DNA of 64,000 nucleotides from Manduca sexta (GCF_014839805.1 NC_051135.1:12589291-12653290), one strand, 5' to 3'. Positions 9,259-21,988 are shown, counted from the stretch's first letter. Translations and numbers: made by a program. Notes: a model not told the origin generated them from the sequence alone.

Positions 9259-12200
9259 TTGAAGGTTGGATCACAATCGTGGCATTGTCAAAGTTCATGG
9301 GTTCTGGTGACCACTTAGCTTTAGGCTTATGCTTGTTATTATTCTCGCTTAATAATATTGTAGCATTAAATGCTTTGATATATATTTTTCTCATGGTTTC
9401 TTATGTACTGGACATAGGCTATCGGTATAGTTGAACCTTATTTTGTTATAGATAACTATGTTTGATAACTTCACATATACTCCTCAGAACATACGTAAAG
9501 TTAAAAGTAGTTGGACATTCAGGGTTTGAAACCAATTGATGCAAAAATATGTTTTTGAAACCCATTTGTTCTTTATGTCTAATATGGATAAAAGATGTGT
9601 ATGAACTTGTTTTACGACTCTGTTAAATAAATTATTAGAGTAATTAAAGTAAATCAGTTTCTTTAAATAGAAAATAATGGTTTCAATTTTGTGTATTATA
9701 TTTACTTTTTGTTTTGTGTCATGTTATTATTTAAACAATAATTACTGTAACATAAGTTCTGTACTCCTTTCACTTATTTATGCATACTCACATCATTAAT
9801 TCAACAATTATAATGATAAAGAAGTCATAACATTGTATTTAAATCATTAAATACAACATAATATAGTACAATTTCATCTGTATCTATAATAATGTGAAGA
9901 TATTTGGCTTACATTTCATCACAAAACAAAACTGGTTCTAGCAGAATTTTGAGCCCAAAAAACCCTTCCAATGTACATTATTCTTTTGGAGACCCTTGAG
10001 GTGAGAAACTTACATGCTATTACTCACCAAGCCGCAACCAGCAAAGGGGATGGTACCCCCATAATAGCGGGAACAAAAACTAACCTCTATGCACCACAAT
10101 ACAAGAGATTTAGCACGAACAGATCACCTCTCAGCAATTATTTTCAATCACGGTATCGACACTGCACTAAGTAACATCATATTGATAAATTATTCTATTC
10201 GTTTCACCAAAAATATACATGAAAAACACTAAAAAACATTTTGACATTTTCAAGCGCAAAAGTTATGTACGCGAAATATATTTAAAAATCACGCAGTTGA
10301 TTAATTATCATAATAAAAACGACTTTAAACTATCGCGGATAACTCAATCTCGATGCTTACCGCGGAAATAAAAGATAAAACAATCTAAAACAACAAATAA
10401 TTACTTGGCATCGAGAGAGTTATTTTGACATTTATTTATGAAGTAAGTTGTCTATTCCGAATGATGCGGTTCGGTTTTCTGTTTTGAAAGACGTGATTGT
10501 GTGTCTCTTTTACTCGTATTCATATTAAATATGCACGACGGAATAAGCAAATATTTTCCTTAATAGTCTCGAAGAAACGGAATATGATGTAAAGAACAAG
10601 CTTTTTATTTTTCTTTTGTAAATGGTATCGAGAAGTTCATAAAAACCCTTATTTTTTGCGATGAGGTAGCAAAAGCGTTAATAGCAGTCCGTATTAGAAT
10701 GTTCATCGAAGTATCTAGGACTAAATGTCACAGTGTCTATAATTTGTGTAAACATAAGGAATCATTTTTAAACTTACAATTTATCTATCAAAGGCTTTAT
10801 TTATTATAGCATGACATACTTAATATTTTATTAGTTAGGTACCCAGGTAAAAAGTAACTTATAAGTACTTATATTAAAGTTTTTTAATTTTGATGCACAA
10901 GAGAAGAATAAGATAGGAATGTAGGTAGGTGGGTAGGTGCTTTATTTACTAAAACCAAAGGACACTGAATTTATTTTAAAACTTGAGTACATACCTACCT
11001 AGGGTTTTAGAGTCATTAAGAATAAGATTTATTTATTTTCTTACTTTTTTATACATACTTGTGCTAATTTTTGGGTAGTTATAAAAGCAGTAGTGCTCTT
11101 AGATGGGCGAACCGAGCAAACGCGCGGGTCCACGCACTTATAACAGTGCTTCGCGCGGTACCTTGGAGGACCTTTTATTGGCATCTTACCTACGCAACTG
11201 TTTAATTAGCAAGATATTTTGTGTTTTTTTTGCGCTGCACGGGACTTCGTGTTGGTTTAGGTTATCGCTGTATTTAAGTGGAACAGTACATAGCTAGTGT
11301 TCATTTGAGAGGTAAATTAGATATTAAATCTTGAATTATTTGACAAGTTTTACTAGGTACAGATAATTTAATCATTACTTTATTCCGGTGGTCGGTCGGA
11401 GTGAACCATATTGTACCAAGATAAAAAATTATTTAGGGAAACTATCGCTAACCAGGGATAAAATTATCAATTCAGGTACCTAATGAATTAGATACTTATT
11501 TGAAAAGCAGTGAGTGATAGTTTTTGTACTGCTAATTATAAGTACATACATCATTTTGTTATTGGTACTCATCTATTTTAGTTGTATTACAATGTGCGTT
11601 ATTGGTATAAACTAGAAAAGGTGTAAATAGTATTTCTTTGAAATGACATCTAGTTGATGTTATTGGAATTAAATGAAATCATAAATATCTCGTTGTTATA
11701 AATCTATAGAAGTTCTCAGTAGAGGTCATAGAGGGCAGTAAACTACACAATTTGTTTTGACTAATATTTATACATTTTTTATTCATAAATAGTTTATACA
11801 TTTATAAAGCTGTGATTTTATTTAGAAATAATATTATTATAAGTTAATAGTATGTAAGTAAGTATGAGTTCTGTTTCAAATTTTCTCACAACATAAACTT
11901 ATTACGGGACGTGTAACGATTAAAAGATGGCGTTAGTTGTCAAATATTCCAGTGGCATCAGTTATTATTTTGAGGATATCTATATTATTGTGATTTCTGG
12001 TAACCTTAGGTAGTCTTTTCTCGTAAAGTGATTTTTTTAATATAATTATTTAATTATGTTACATACGGAAAATATACTAATATAAAGAACATCATTAGTC
12101 TTCATTAGTATCAGTAACCTACGTATTATGAACCTATAAATTATCACAAGAATTTTACCACTGAGAAAATATCAAAACTGTTTTTCAAAGAATAACTAAG

Positions 12201-12784
12201 GGTTCCTATTACTATCTTCACTTTATAGGTTACATTGTAACTTATTAACTGTGTTACCTAGCAACTGGCAGCAATTTGATAAAATGTCATGCGGTGATAA
12301 AGTTGCAAACTTGGAACTCCAATAGCGTCGCAGTAACGTGTTGCAGTAATTTATAGCAGATATAACACTCGAATGTCCCGAACTTCACTAACTTTATATT
12401 GTAGTTGAAACTATGTATCGTTTGTATGTGCATATCTCGATAGTTGTTACTTATCGATGTTATAACTTGGGTGGGAACCTTCTTGGTATTTGTGGGGGAA
12501 ATTATAATATAAAAATAAATTTTTTAGCTATTATTTTTTTTCAAGAACTATCTGCCCTGATTTGTATGTGGTTTGCCATAATCCTAATCATAATAAAAAT
12601 ACGATGGAAACGGCCGGTTTAAAATGGCCTAGCATGGTTATTGTTAAAACTCCCTAATTGTTGGAAATTAGAGCAGGACTTTGTCCAGTGATAAGACAAT
12701 GAAAGATGTATTTACGTCACTTTAAAGTATATATTCGTTTATTTGACACATTAATTGTTCCACAATGGAATGCACGTGAATGAA
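9259..12784. other. AT-rich sequence, no gene recognised
   Basis: No domain-bearing frame, RNA gene or structured repeat seen. Short frames at 9971, 11103 and 12413 have no similarity I can name and no splice-site support. Confidence 0.45.
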
Positions 12785-12830
12785 CATACTCGTATACTTA
12801 TTATACAGGTATAATAAGTATACGAGTATG
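12785..12830. repeat. Perfect inverted repeat, 21-bp arms, 4-base loop
   Basis: Arms 12785-12805 and 12810-12830 are exact reverse complements around CAGG. The arms begin CATACTCGTATACTTATT. Could be a short foldback element or cruciform; no flanking coding sequence makes a terminator reading likely. Confidence 0.95.
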
Positions 12831-13599
12831 GTTTTTTTTGTATCTAAGTACCTATCAACTACAGTTAGCAAAAAAGTCATAACCGATCCCAGAAAAATAC
12901 TTAAATATAGTATTTCTTTATAAGTCGTAGTATGAATCTTTGTCAGACAAAAGATATTAATCGGTATGAAAAACTACAATGGTAGAGTCGACGTAGCGTC
13001 GCCGGAACGTCGAATATCCGCCTCAATCAAATTCACTACCGCCGTGTTTGCCTCATACAGTAGATCAAATACGCTGGATGCGTCATATTTAAACAATGAA
13101 TTCATTTAGACACTGTGGCTTTGGATAATGAAATTTTAAACAGTGTAAAGCATACTGTCCAATGTGATTTACTATTTAGATGATCACAAATCAATACGTG
13201 ATTACCTAAACAGTAGAACAGTTATAGTTGACATCCTCGGTAGCGTACTTATAAACGTACATGGTACGAGTAAGATTACAGATCGGGCCAAAATAATTGC
13301 GACGGGGTTCTTCCATTTTAGCCAAAAAATATTCAATCGCAGCTCGGAGTCAGGACGTTGGCGGTGTGATACCCCCGTTGCCGTTGGTCCTTCAATGTAC
13401 GATTGACCTGTCAGATTTTTTAATTACTTGTATTTTTTTTTGTTATCCTTACAGCAAAAAACACAGACGGTGAGTAAGTTTAGCTGAGAATTAAATACCT
13501 CATATAAATTTTTCTTTTACGGACATTAGTTTACGCGTGGTTACTTACTTGCTCGTAAGCCAATTTTATTATTAAGTTAGTAAAACTCTTTTTGTACAC
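12831..13599. other. Unassigned sequence
   Basis: A GC-richer patch near 12985-13070 and a frame at 13164-13406 do not match anything recognised. No splice-site pair frames them convincingly. Confidence 0.4.
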
Positions 13600-13770
13600 T
13601 TAATAATAATAATAATATCAGCCCTGTATTATATACTTGCCCACTGCTGAGCACGGGCCTCCTCTACTACTGAGAGGGATTAGGCCTTAGTCCACCACGC
13701 TGGCCTAGTGCGGATTGGTAGACTTCACACACCTTCGAAATTCCTATAGAGAACTTCTCTTCTCTTTGTA
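13600..13770 (-). repeat. SINE family 1, 3' half
   Basis: Begins with AATAATAATAATATCAGCCC on the plus strand, then GCCCACTGCTGAGCACGGGC and GACTTCACACACCTTCGAAA: the antisense 3' half of the tRNA-derived SINE. The tRNA-like head is missing. Confidence 0.8.
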
Positions 13771-13924
13771 CACTTGATTCGATCATAATTACCATCTTCT
13801 CATCTCATGAGTATAAAACTAGCCTAGGATAAATAGAAGTTGACGATGCAAGAGCAAGCCTACAAAGCAGAGAACAACCAGTGGGGGCTTTAGGAGTCGC
13901 GATCGCGGAAGCCGGGTTAACTGG

Positions 13925-14120
13925 TCTCTACAGCCTACTGCTGAGCCCCCTCTTCTACTGAAGGAGCTTAGGCATTGATCCACCACGCCAGTATTACTAC
14001 TAGTCTAACTTCACATACCCTCGATATGTTTTCGGACGATTTTCTTGTACATACATATAGGTTTCTTTAGGACGTTTCCTTCACCATAAAGCGAACGATA
14101 ATTATTGAAAATCCTCTCTG
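13925..14120 (-). repeat. SINE family 1, diverged copy
   Basis: Recognisable blocks are CCTACTGCTGAGC, CACCACGCCAG, GTTTCCTTCACCATAAAGC and GATAATTATTGAA, in the same order as the 38163-38500 copy, with many substitutions. An old copy. Confidence 0.6.
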
Positions 14121-14377
14121 ATACAAACTAATTGGACTTGTAGCAATATCTAGCGTTACTAGATCTGTGTTATTAGCCCACGGCACGGTCGATACGATCC
14201 GACGGAACCCGCTGAATGGGGGAATTCACAACTTTCATTAAACGTATTTGTTTTAAGCGAAAGATTTCGCGATAACGTTCCGTTATGTTTATTTCCGTCG
14301 ACATTATGTTTTTATGCATGCGATGTTTTTTAAGGGGGTGAAGGGCGAAGTTCGTATGTAAATTGTTACTTAACAAT

Positions 14378-14675
14378 AATATCAGCACTGTATTATGTAC
14401 CGTCCCATTGCTGGACATGGTCCTCCTTTACTACTAAAAGAGTGAGGCTTTAGTCCGCCATGCAGACCTAGTGCGGATTGGTAGACTTCACATACCCTCC
14501 AAATTCCTATAAAGAACTTCACCGTTAACGCAATCGATTCCTAATTAACAAAGAATACTCACATAACTTAAGAACAGTAAGAGGTGCGTACCCTTTGTAT
14601 TGAATTTGCAGACATTCTTCTCGGCAGTCCGTTCCCCTCCAAACTAGTCTATGGCTGCTTGTCACTTATAAAAAA
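14378..14675 (-). repeat. SINE family 1, nearly full-length old copy
   Basis: Runs from ATATCAGCACTGTATTATG to the antisense tRNA-like head (GGCAGTCCGTTCC...AACTAGTCTATGGC). The B-box region GAATTTGCAGACA has decayed. A 5'-truncated copy lies 500 bp away. Confidence 0.7.
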
Positions 14676-14818
14676 AAAGTCCTAAAGGAATTTTGGACAG
14701 TCGGTGGATTCGTCATCCAGGTCTCACATTAGGAGATATGGATCGACGTACTTTCTAGTGTTTTTTTTATTTTATTCATTGTTTTTAAATAATACTTTCA
14801 GTTAAACTGATAGAAATT

Positions 14819-14870
14819 TACAGGGTAATTTTTACATTGCATAAATGAAACCATACATTTGTCTTCATAA
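14819..14870. repeat. Terminal fragment of the 405-bp MITE family
   Basis: CAGGGTAATTTTTACATTGC, then ATGAAACCATACATTTGTCTTC, matches the left terminal inverted repeat of the element at 32318-32722. The rest of the element is absent. Confidence 0.6.
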
Positions 14871-17800
14871 AAACAATACTTTATTGAAGAGTATTAAAAA
14901 CAATTTAGTTTAAAGCATACAAAATACTAACATTTTGCTGTATTTCACTAAATAGGAATGTCCTGTGTGTTTATCATTACATGATAAAATAAATTGGAGT
15001 GCAGGCAAAACAGATTCAAAGCTATTTAATCAAAAGGCTTTTAGTGAATGCAGTAGATACTAGACACGGTTGATGAGATGTAAAAGCGAATACGATGCCA
15101 AATTTCTGGTTTATGATAACATTTTGAATATAAATTGAAAACCATTACAGATAAAAGGCATTGATTCACAAAGGGATGGAAAATTTTAGCTCTAGCGATC
15201 ATTGAGGGAGCAAATACCAGCAACACCAGCTTTTAGTTTCATTGTATTGTCAGCTGCCAGTGCCTTAGCTTAACCAAGAAAATAAAAAAAATCTTTTGGT
15301 GCGCTTCTTTAGCTTTAACGTTGTAAAGTAACCGTTCTTTGTAGAAAAAAATAGTTCTTTATTTTTCCACATGGCCAGGTTTTTTATTTTCCTGCTCAGG
15401 CTGTAAATAACATAATATCCAGTGTACTTAGACGTGCTAGGATAAAAGTAAATAAAAATAAAGCATAACTTTATTATAAAAAATATGTATTGTATTTATT
15501 TCACAAACCGCGTGCCTTACCGCATTAGTTTCTGAACAAAGCCAGCAATTCTTTTGGATTCCTTTCGTTCTCAATTCGTGTTCAGTCGGGCGTTAAAATT
15601 ATTTATATATCCCGAGGATAATACTGTGTAATCTCTATATAATACGGTAGCTTTTGGCTTGTATATTGTAAATATTGTTTTATCAACCCTTCAACACACT
15701 TTAGGGACTTCAGTCTGCCAGTTGCTAGACTGTAGTATTAAAAATTAAGTATTTTGTATAATGTCTGAATAAATTTTATAAAGAAAGAAAATACAAACGA
15801 CAGTGGCACATATTACCGTTTATTATTCCCAAGATTATTTTAAATATAAATAATGATTATATAAAAAAGCGATATTGCGCCTTTGAGACGTTGCGATGGT
15901 CTGTTATCTTATTTTTTTCTAGACATTTTTCACTCGTTGTGGTAATGGTTTTGCTAATATTATGCCTAACCGCAGGTGCATTATGTAGTTAGAAAAAATA
16001 TTTTATCTAGTTTTGCTACAGTGTCCTCATCATCATTGGCCTATTGTAGATGATTTAAACAGCGTGAACTTTTGGGGGTTGTTCTGACACTTTCTTTGAC
16101 GGCTGTAGTTAATGTAATGAAACAGGGTAATAGATACAATCACTAATTTAATAAATTGTCTACAACATAAACATAAGTCAATGATAAGACTCGATAGGCC
16201 TCGAGTTAGAGATATAATCAAAAATCATTCAATGTTACATAATGTTAGATTTAAAGCTTTGTAATATTCCTATACTGCCCTGCTAAGCGCAAAAGCAATA
16301 TGTCAGGGAATCCTTATTTCGAGATAATCGAAGTTTTGTAAATATAGTTTTATAGTTTTGTATGTAAAACTGAGATAGAGAAACACTTTTTTAAACAAGT
16401 TCTAAACAAGATACCGATATTTAGGTAAGTGCATTGTATGAGTATTTCTTTAAGCTATCTGACGATATAAAAATCAAGTTTTGTTTTTTTTTGAGATACC
16501 GCTATTGTGCTTCGCACTTCAGTGTACCAAACATTTGCTACCGTCATAACTCATAAAATTCGACAGTCCAGATGGAGTCTCGATTGACCAGAGATTATTT
16601 CTCGCCAGTCAACACAATAGTGCAGTATCCTATGCTTGATTTTATACCTAGTTTTATTTGAAACAGAAAATAATATAAGAAAGAAATTTTGTGCAATCAG
16701 TGGCAAATTCATACTTGAAATATTGTTGTTAGCGAAAGTGGAAGCGTGTTGGGTTATCGCGCTATTTCTTTCTAACGCACGCAGCGTTATGGCCGGTGAA
16801 AATCAGTGACGTCACAGTTTGCTATTACTGTTATTTGGCAGCTACCATTTCTACTAAATTTCAAATTTTAGATGACATACATTTTTGATAAATATGTTTA
16901 AAAAAGTTATCAACTTATTATGTTGGTGAGTTCGAAACCGTAAATACATAAATATACCATGATTGTTATTCGGACGGATACAAATATCAAACAACCAACA
17001 TAATCTAAAGAGCGCACGTAGAATAAGAGTTTCGTGTGGAAAATGTCATTCTCAGATACCATTTTTCTTCCTTCCTTTTCATGAAGTGTTAAGCGCACTC
17101 ACGTTGTCTCTAGTGTTGTGAGATCATCCAGCATGAAAGGATTATAACATAAAAATGATATATTTGGCTTAGCAGATGCTGTTGTAAAGTCTCTTCCAGA
17201 GTTTAATGGTGCTTTTAATTTCAATTCGATAGAAAACATTATGATACAAAGACCTATGTTTATTTAGATTACATACTATTTGGTTTCCAGATTTAATAAA
17301 ATGTAAACTGATTATTTTAATGTTTAATTACAGTCCCGGATCTTGATTTATTGGAGGTGGGGCAAAACCTGGATAATGCTGCCCCCGACCACCTATATTT
17401 TTACCTTTGTCATCATCATCACCATCATTTCGCGCCCCACGGGAATTATTTTATGTGTTTAATTTCCGCCCTATGAATTTGTTGCCCAGGGCACAGGCCC
17501 TGGCTTGCCCCCCCCCCCCCTCTAGATCCGAGGCTGTTTAATTATTTTATGACATATTTTATGAATTCTATTGAAATAAAATGAAATATTATTCAATGCA
17601 GATAGAGATTTGATCAATGACCTACAGATCCGGCTATTTTATCGGGACATAAAGTGGTTGTATTTGTGGGCAATAAGGGCGGAAGTCAATGCTAATAAAA
17701 CGTGTCGCTAGGAAGTACGACAAGTTAGGTCATAAACTGAACCTATCTGATTTCGGTTAACGGCTTTGTAATCAAACTGAATCAGCTAATAGTACTGTAT

Positions 17801-18019
17801 GAGTATAATGTAAGAGTTTGTTTAGATTTTCAAGGGCTCGGAAGGTTAATTTTATCAACGACTGATTTGCTTATGGTTCTGTCAACAATAAAGTCCGTCT
17901 CCATGATTAATAGTAGTTTGTATGGTATTTAAAAAAAGTGTAATTCGTTACTAACAAAATATTTTTTAAATGGAACAGTACTGTATTGCTCGCTTCGCCC
18001 GGAGCAATTTAATTTTTAT
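14871..18019. other. Unassigned AT-rich sequence
   Basis: No gene recognised. A palindromic TGACGTCA is at 16807-16814, and a run of C follows CTTGC near 17507-17521 within a LINE-like scrap. Short frames at 15041, 16033 and 16910 on the minus strand are uncharacterised and probably random. Confidence 0.4.
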
Positions 18020-18133
18020 TGCTGTTGTATGACGAGACGGTCATGTCGTTCGCCTGATAGTAAACGATACGACCATTAAACAGTATTACGAAGAACCGCG
18101 TGGCACTCCACTGCGCTCGCCATCCGACATAAG
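18020..18133 (-). repeat. Fragment of interspersed repeat family Z
   Basis: Plus strand shows GACGAGACGGTCATGTCGTTCGCCTGATAGTAAACGATACGACC and CACTGCGCTCGCCATCC in pieces, matching the antisense of the fuller copy at 58735-59030. Confidence 0.6.
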
Positions 18134-18218
18134 ATGTTTAGTCTCAAAATGTCTAGTTATTATTTGATTAGACAAAATAATATACTTTTAATAGGTAAAC
18201 CTAGTGTAGTAGTTTTAG

Positions 18219-18600
18219 AGGGTCATTTTGAAATTGTGGTAATAAATGAAACCACATACTGGTCTTTACCTCCGGTAACATTGTATTACAAATCATTCAT
18301 GAATAACGAATATTTTCACTCAATAGGTATCTCGGTTTTTTCTGTTTTTTTTTTCTCGTTTAAGGCGAATATGGCGGGAGCATAGGTGTATTTCTGATTG
18401 AAAGTGTGATGCTGCCGCTGCAACGAATTCTTTTAGCGTAGTAGTAGTAGCATTAGAGTGTATAGAACTAAAGTTACTTTTCATTGAGATATTGTTCGTA
18501 ACCTACACGTTTTTATTTTACATCTACTGTTCTAGTATTGTAAATTGTTATTTTCAAGATAATAGGTTTATAGTTTCACGTAACGAAATCTCAAATGTCA
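18219..18600. repeat. MITE, diverged copy of the 405-bp family
   Basis: Same internal order as 32318-32722: AAACCACATACTGGTCTT, GCGAATATGGCGGG, GCAACGAATTCTTTTAG, GTAGTAGTAGTAG, then a degraded right inverted terminus. The short frame across it is not a gene. Confidence 0.75.
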
Positions 18601-19844
18601 CTATACTTATAGCCCATTTAGAATAGTCTTTCCCTCTAGACTTATCATTGGACGTTTCCGTCTTGAGCAAATTGGAAGTGTCTTCCCAGTTTACAACCCT
18701 CACTAGTTTCTGTAACACTGAATACGAATATAAAGCGTCTCATTTTTTTCTGTAATACTGTCATTTGATTCTGGAGCTTGCCAGCGCGTTTACGATTGTT
18801 AGGCACCGCGTAAATGCTGTCTATATCTAGTCCCAAAATGCAGCGGCGAAAATTAAATATTTACTTATAATAAGTACAATTATACGTAAATATTTAATTT
18901 AAGATTATTTTTTTTCATCTAAATTTATTCTTGTTTTCTTATGTAAAGATGTAAGCGTCTGCGTAGTACCTTAGAAAACGTGACGAGACACCTTAAGAGT
19001 ACTGGCGATTTTCCTTGACACTAAGGACTGATTTTTCAATTAAGATAAAATTCATTCGTACGATAAGGTACAATACAAACGACTTACAAAGATGCTTACA
19101 AATGACAGTTGTATGCATGTTTGTATAAAGTTGTTTATTTGTATCTCTTTCATTCACTCAGGTAATCATTTACGTTATTAAAAAGTTAGCTAGTTAAAAG
19201 GTCGAATTATCCAAATAGCTGCTATCTCTAATTCTCATTTGTTTTGTCGCAGTTTTATCTAGATTTAATACAAAAGCGGATGCGACATATCTGTGTTACT
19301 CGGGGCGCGCGTATACCATTAATAAAGAAGTTCGCGACGTGTGGTCTAGGCGTCCTCTCGGTCTAGATTTAGCAAGTCATGCTCGCTTACGTTAGTTTTA
19401 TGCTAATACGTGTTGTTTTCGACAAATAAAGTAATTCGGTGTGGTCTGGAAGGTTTAATTTCGCCCATCTTTTGTGGAAAGATGAAATTTTTCGAAAGGG
19501 AAGTCAACACACCATTTAGGCACTAATATGCATAAATAGATCTGCAAATCGTTCTGATGAGACTTAGATTCTACATAAAATCTATATAAAGGCAAGTCGG
19601 CAGGAATCGGGTTGTATGGACTCTTCACCGCTGCATTTTTTATGGTTTCTTTCATAAATACTATATTTTTTATTTTTTTATGTTTTTCATACACAATATG
19701 TAACAGCGGACTAAAAGCAAGAAGCATTTTCTGTCAGTTTATTTTAATACAAGCCCCATTTAATTTATATGTAGGGAAATGCTTTTTGGATGTCGAAATA
19801 ATTTTTTAGACAGTCCGACCCGTAATTATGAAGGCTGCAAAGTG
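18601..19844. other. Unassigned sequence with a small AT palindrome
   Basis: Nested inverted repeat at 18850-18900: arms of 14 bases, AAATTAAATATTTA and its complement, around ACTTATAATAAGT. No gene recognised. Short frames on both strands have no support. Confidence 0.4.
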
Positions 19845-19970
19845 CGCAACCTCAGTAATCGTCTACCAACTCGCATTTAGCCAGCGTGGTACTAAGATCT
19901 AAACCCTTTTCGTAGTAGAGAATGTGCGTGCCTAGTAATGAGACAGTATATAAAACAGGGCTGATCATAA
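19845..19970 (+). repeat. SINE family 1, 3' half, sense orientation
   Basis: Contains GCCAGCGTGGTACTAAGATC, TAGTAGAGAATG and AGACAGTATATAAAACAGGGC, the sense 3' end of the family, heavily diverged. Confidence 0.6.
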
Positions 19971-20279
19971 ATACATTCGCATAATGTTAATGTTTTTTTT
20001 TATTGAACATAATATTCTTGTGTAGGTTTGAATATGTGCTTGTTACGGCTATAATTAGGCTAACCATGGATCTGTGCTCTATATTTCCGGTCGATATTTG
20101 GCCAAGGTGAGTCCTTGACATATCTCTGCTAACATCACCATTTTATAGTATTATGTAAGGTATAGTAATTATATTCCATTCACAAGGCACAGCGAGATTT
20201 TTGCTTTGACGAAACGAGGCAGAAGTCACGTATCTTACAACATGACGTAAGCGAATTGCTGTGTATTTATTGTTATGCC

Positions 20280-20291
20280 TTCTTTAGAAAT
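20280..20291. repeat. Left 12-bp target-site duplication of the Penelope-like element
   Basis: TTCTTTAGAAAT here is repeated exactly at 21896-21907, bracketing the element at 20292-21895. Confidence 0.85.
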
Positions 20292-21895
20292 AATGATTTC
20301 TTATGTTTACGCGAATGTTAGACATTGAAATTAAACTAATTTTCGGATTCTATCGCGGTGCTAGTATTTTATTTTCTCCCGACGTTTCGAAGACTTTGCA
20401 GCCTTTATGGTCACGGGGGGACTGAGGTGTTGTTCATCCGTAAAGTCAAAGTTACAATATCTACCTACATTTTACAATTATACAACTTTTTTAAATTTTT
20501 TAAATTTTAGCTGTTGGTGGTCCGATCTACGCAGAATGAGCTCACAGTGTCTTGAAGTCTGGCAGCCGGTCTTTTGGGTTCCGATTTAATTAAATGTAGA
20601 ACTGGATCCCAGGCTTGTGCAAGCTTCCAACCATCTTCCCTATTGAAATTAGGATGTTTTTAATTTCAATAGCCTCGCGAATCATCCTAGGCAGGAATCG
20701 GTGTTCTTTGGCGAGGATTTGTGGCTTGTCTAGTCGCAGATAATGATTGGCGCCTCCCTCAGAGTGTTCAGCGACTGCAGACTTCGTCGAGCGTCGGTGT
20801 TTCACGTCAGCTATATGTTCTTTTACGCGGGTCCCTATATTTCTTTTTGTTTGCCCGATATAAGAGAACACAATAAATCTCTTGCTTTCTTAGATGTTTT
20901 AATCATCCGTAATCCTAATCAGACCTTAAGTCATACTGTATATCGGAAACAGACCCATACTGATAAATATCTGAACGGTGAATCTCATCACCACCCAAAA
21001 CAGTTAGCTACCGTGGGCAAATCTTTGTTTCAGAGAGCACAAGGAATCTGTGACGAGAAACACCTGGCCGCTGAGCTGCAACATGTCAAGCAAGTACTGC
21101 GAGACAACAAGCTCCAAATTCCACGCCGCCGTCACAGAAACCGAGTGAAACCAGCCACAGTTGAACGTGTTCCGGTTGTATTACCATATGTAAGAGGAGT
21201 CACCGACAAGATTGGCTACATCCTGAAGCGTGCTTCCATAAAAACTTATTTTAAGCCGCCTAAGAAGATTAGTCAATTTTTACCACCTGTCAAGTGTCAC
21301 ATACCTCTACAAGAACCGGGAGTATACAAAATAGATTGCAACTGTGGCCTCTCTTATATCGGGCAAACAAAAAGAAATATAGGGACCCGCGTAAAAGAAC
21401 ATATAGCTGACGTGAAACACCGACGCTCGACGAAGTCTGCAGTCGCTGAACACTCTGAGGGAGGCGCCAATCATTATCTGCGACTAGACAAGCTACAAAT
21501 CCTCGCCAAAGAACACCGATTCCTGCCTAGGATGATTCGCGAGGCTATTGAAATTAATAAACATCCTAATTTCAATAGGGAAGATGGTTGGAAGCTTGCA
21601 CAAGCCTGGGATCCAGTTCTACATTTAATTAAATCGGAACCCAAAAGACCGGCTGCCAGACTTCAAGACACTGTGAGCTCATTCTGCGTAGATCGGACCA
21701 CCAACAGCTAAAATTTAAAAAATTTAAAAAGTTGTATAATTGTAAAATGTAGGTAGATATTGTAACTTTGACTTTACGGATGAACAACACCTCAGTCCCC
21801 CCCGTGACCATGAAGGCTGCAAAGTCTTCGAAACGTCGGGAGAAAATAAAATACTAGCACCGCGATAGAATCCGAAAATTAGTTTAATTTCAATG
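20292..21895 (+). mobile_element. Penelope-like element with inverted-repeat structure, truncated
   Basis: The 1.6-kb insertion has 544-545-bp arms in inverted orientation (20324-20867 and 21350-21894), differing by about one base pair (six versus seven G/C in one run) and a few substitutions. The right arm is the sense 3' end of a Penelope-like retroelement carrying the GIY-YIG endonuclease coding end; the left arm is the same end copied backwards. The 482-bp centre is upstream coding sequence. A 12-bp direct duplication of TTCTTTAGAAAT flanks the whole. Near-identity of the arms means the structure is young or was copied as one event. Complex inverted copies are known for Penelope elements. 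Confidence 0.85.
20866..21711 (+). pseudogene. Penelope-like polyprotein C-terminus: end of reverse transcriptase and GIY-YIG endonuclease
   Basis: Open for about 281 codons to a stop at 21709-21711. After the inverted arm the protein runs EHNKSLAFLDVLI and HTVYRKQTHTDKYLN, SHHHP, typical of the tail of Penelope reverse transcriptases. A Cys-rich CNCGLSYIGQTKRNIGTRVKEH block follows around residue 160, the GIY-YIG nuclease core, with downstream AVAEHSEG and a C-terminal WDPVLHLIK. The N-terminal two thirds of the polyprotein, including the reverse transcriptase catalytic motifs, are missing, so it cannot be autonomous. The frame happens to extend 41 codons upstream into the antisense arm; that part is not protein-derived. 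Confidence 0.85.
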
Positions 21896-21907
21896 TTCTT
21901 TAGAAAT
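21896..21907. repeat. Right 12-bp target-site duplication of the Penelope-like element
   Basis: TTCTTTAGAAAT, identical to 20280-20291. It lies only 10 bp before tRNA-Gly copy 1. Confidence 0.85.
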
Positions 21908-21917
21908 GTTTTTGTAA

Positions 21918-21988
21918 GCATCGGTGGTTCAGTGGTAGAATGCTCGCCTGCCACGCGGGCGGCCCGGGTTCGATTCCCGGCCGATGCA
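21918..21988 (+). tRNA. tRNA-Gly(GCC), copy 1
   Basis: 71 nt including discriminator A: 7-bp acceptor GCATCGG/CCGATGC, anticodon loop CTGCCAC with anticodon GCC, T loop TTCGATT. All 16 copies in the window are identical. A T5 terminator follows within 3 nt. Its 5' flank was split by the Penelope-like element: in the pre-insertion arrangement AAGCGAA would lie 53 bp upstream, but it is now about 1.66 kb away. Internal A and B boxes are intact, so basal polymerase III transcription is still possible. Confidence 0.97.

Noticed and set aside
16807..16814. Palindromic TGACGTCA as a CRE site
   Set aside because: A lone 8-mer without a nearby gene or conserved partner site. Mentioned in the spacer entry only.
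20590..20871. Minus-strand frame with YIGQTKRNIGTRVKEH as a separate GIY-YIG gene
   Set aside because: It is the inverted arm of the same Penelope-like element, not an independent gene.
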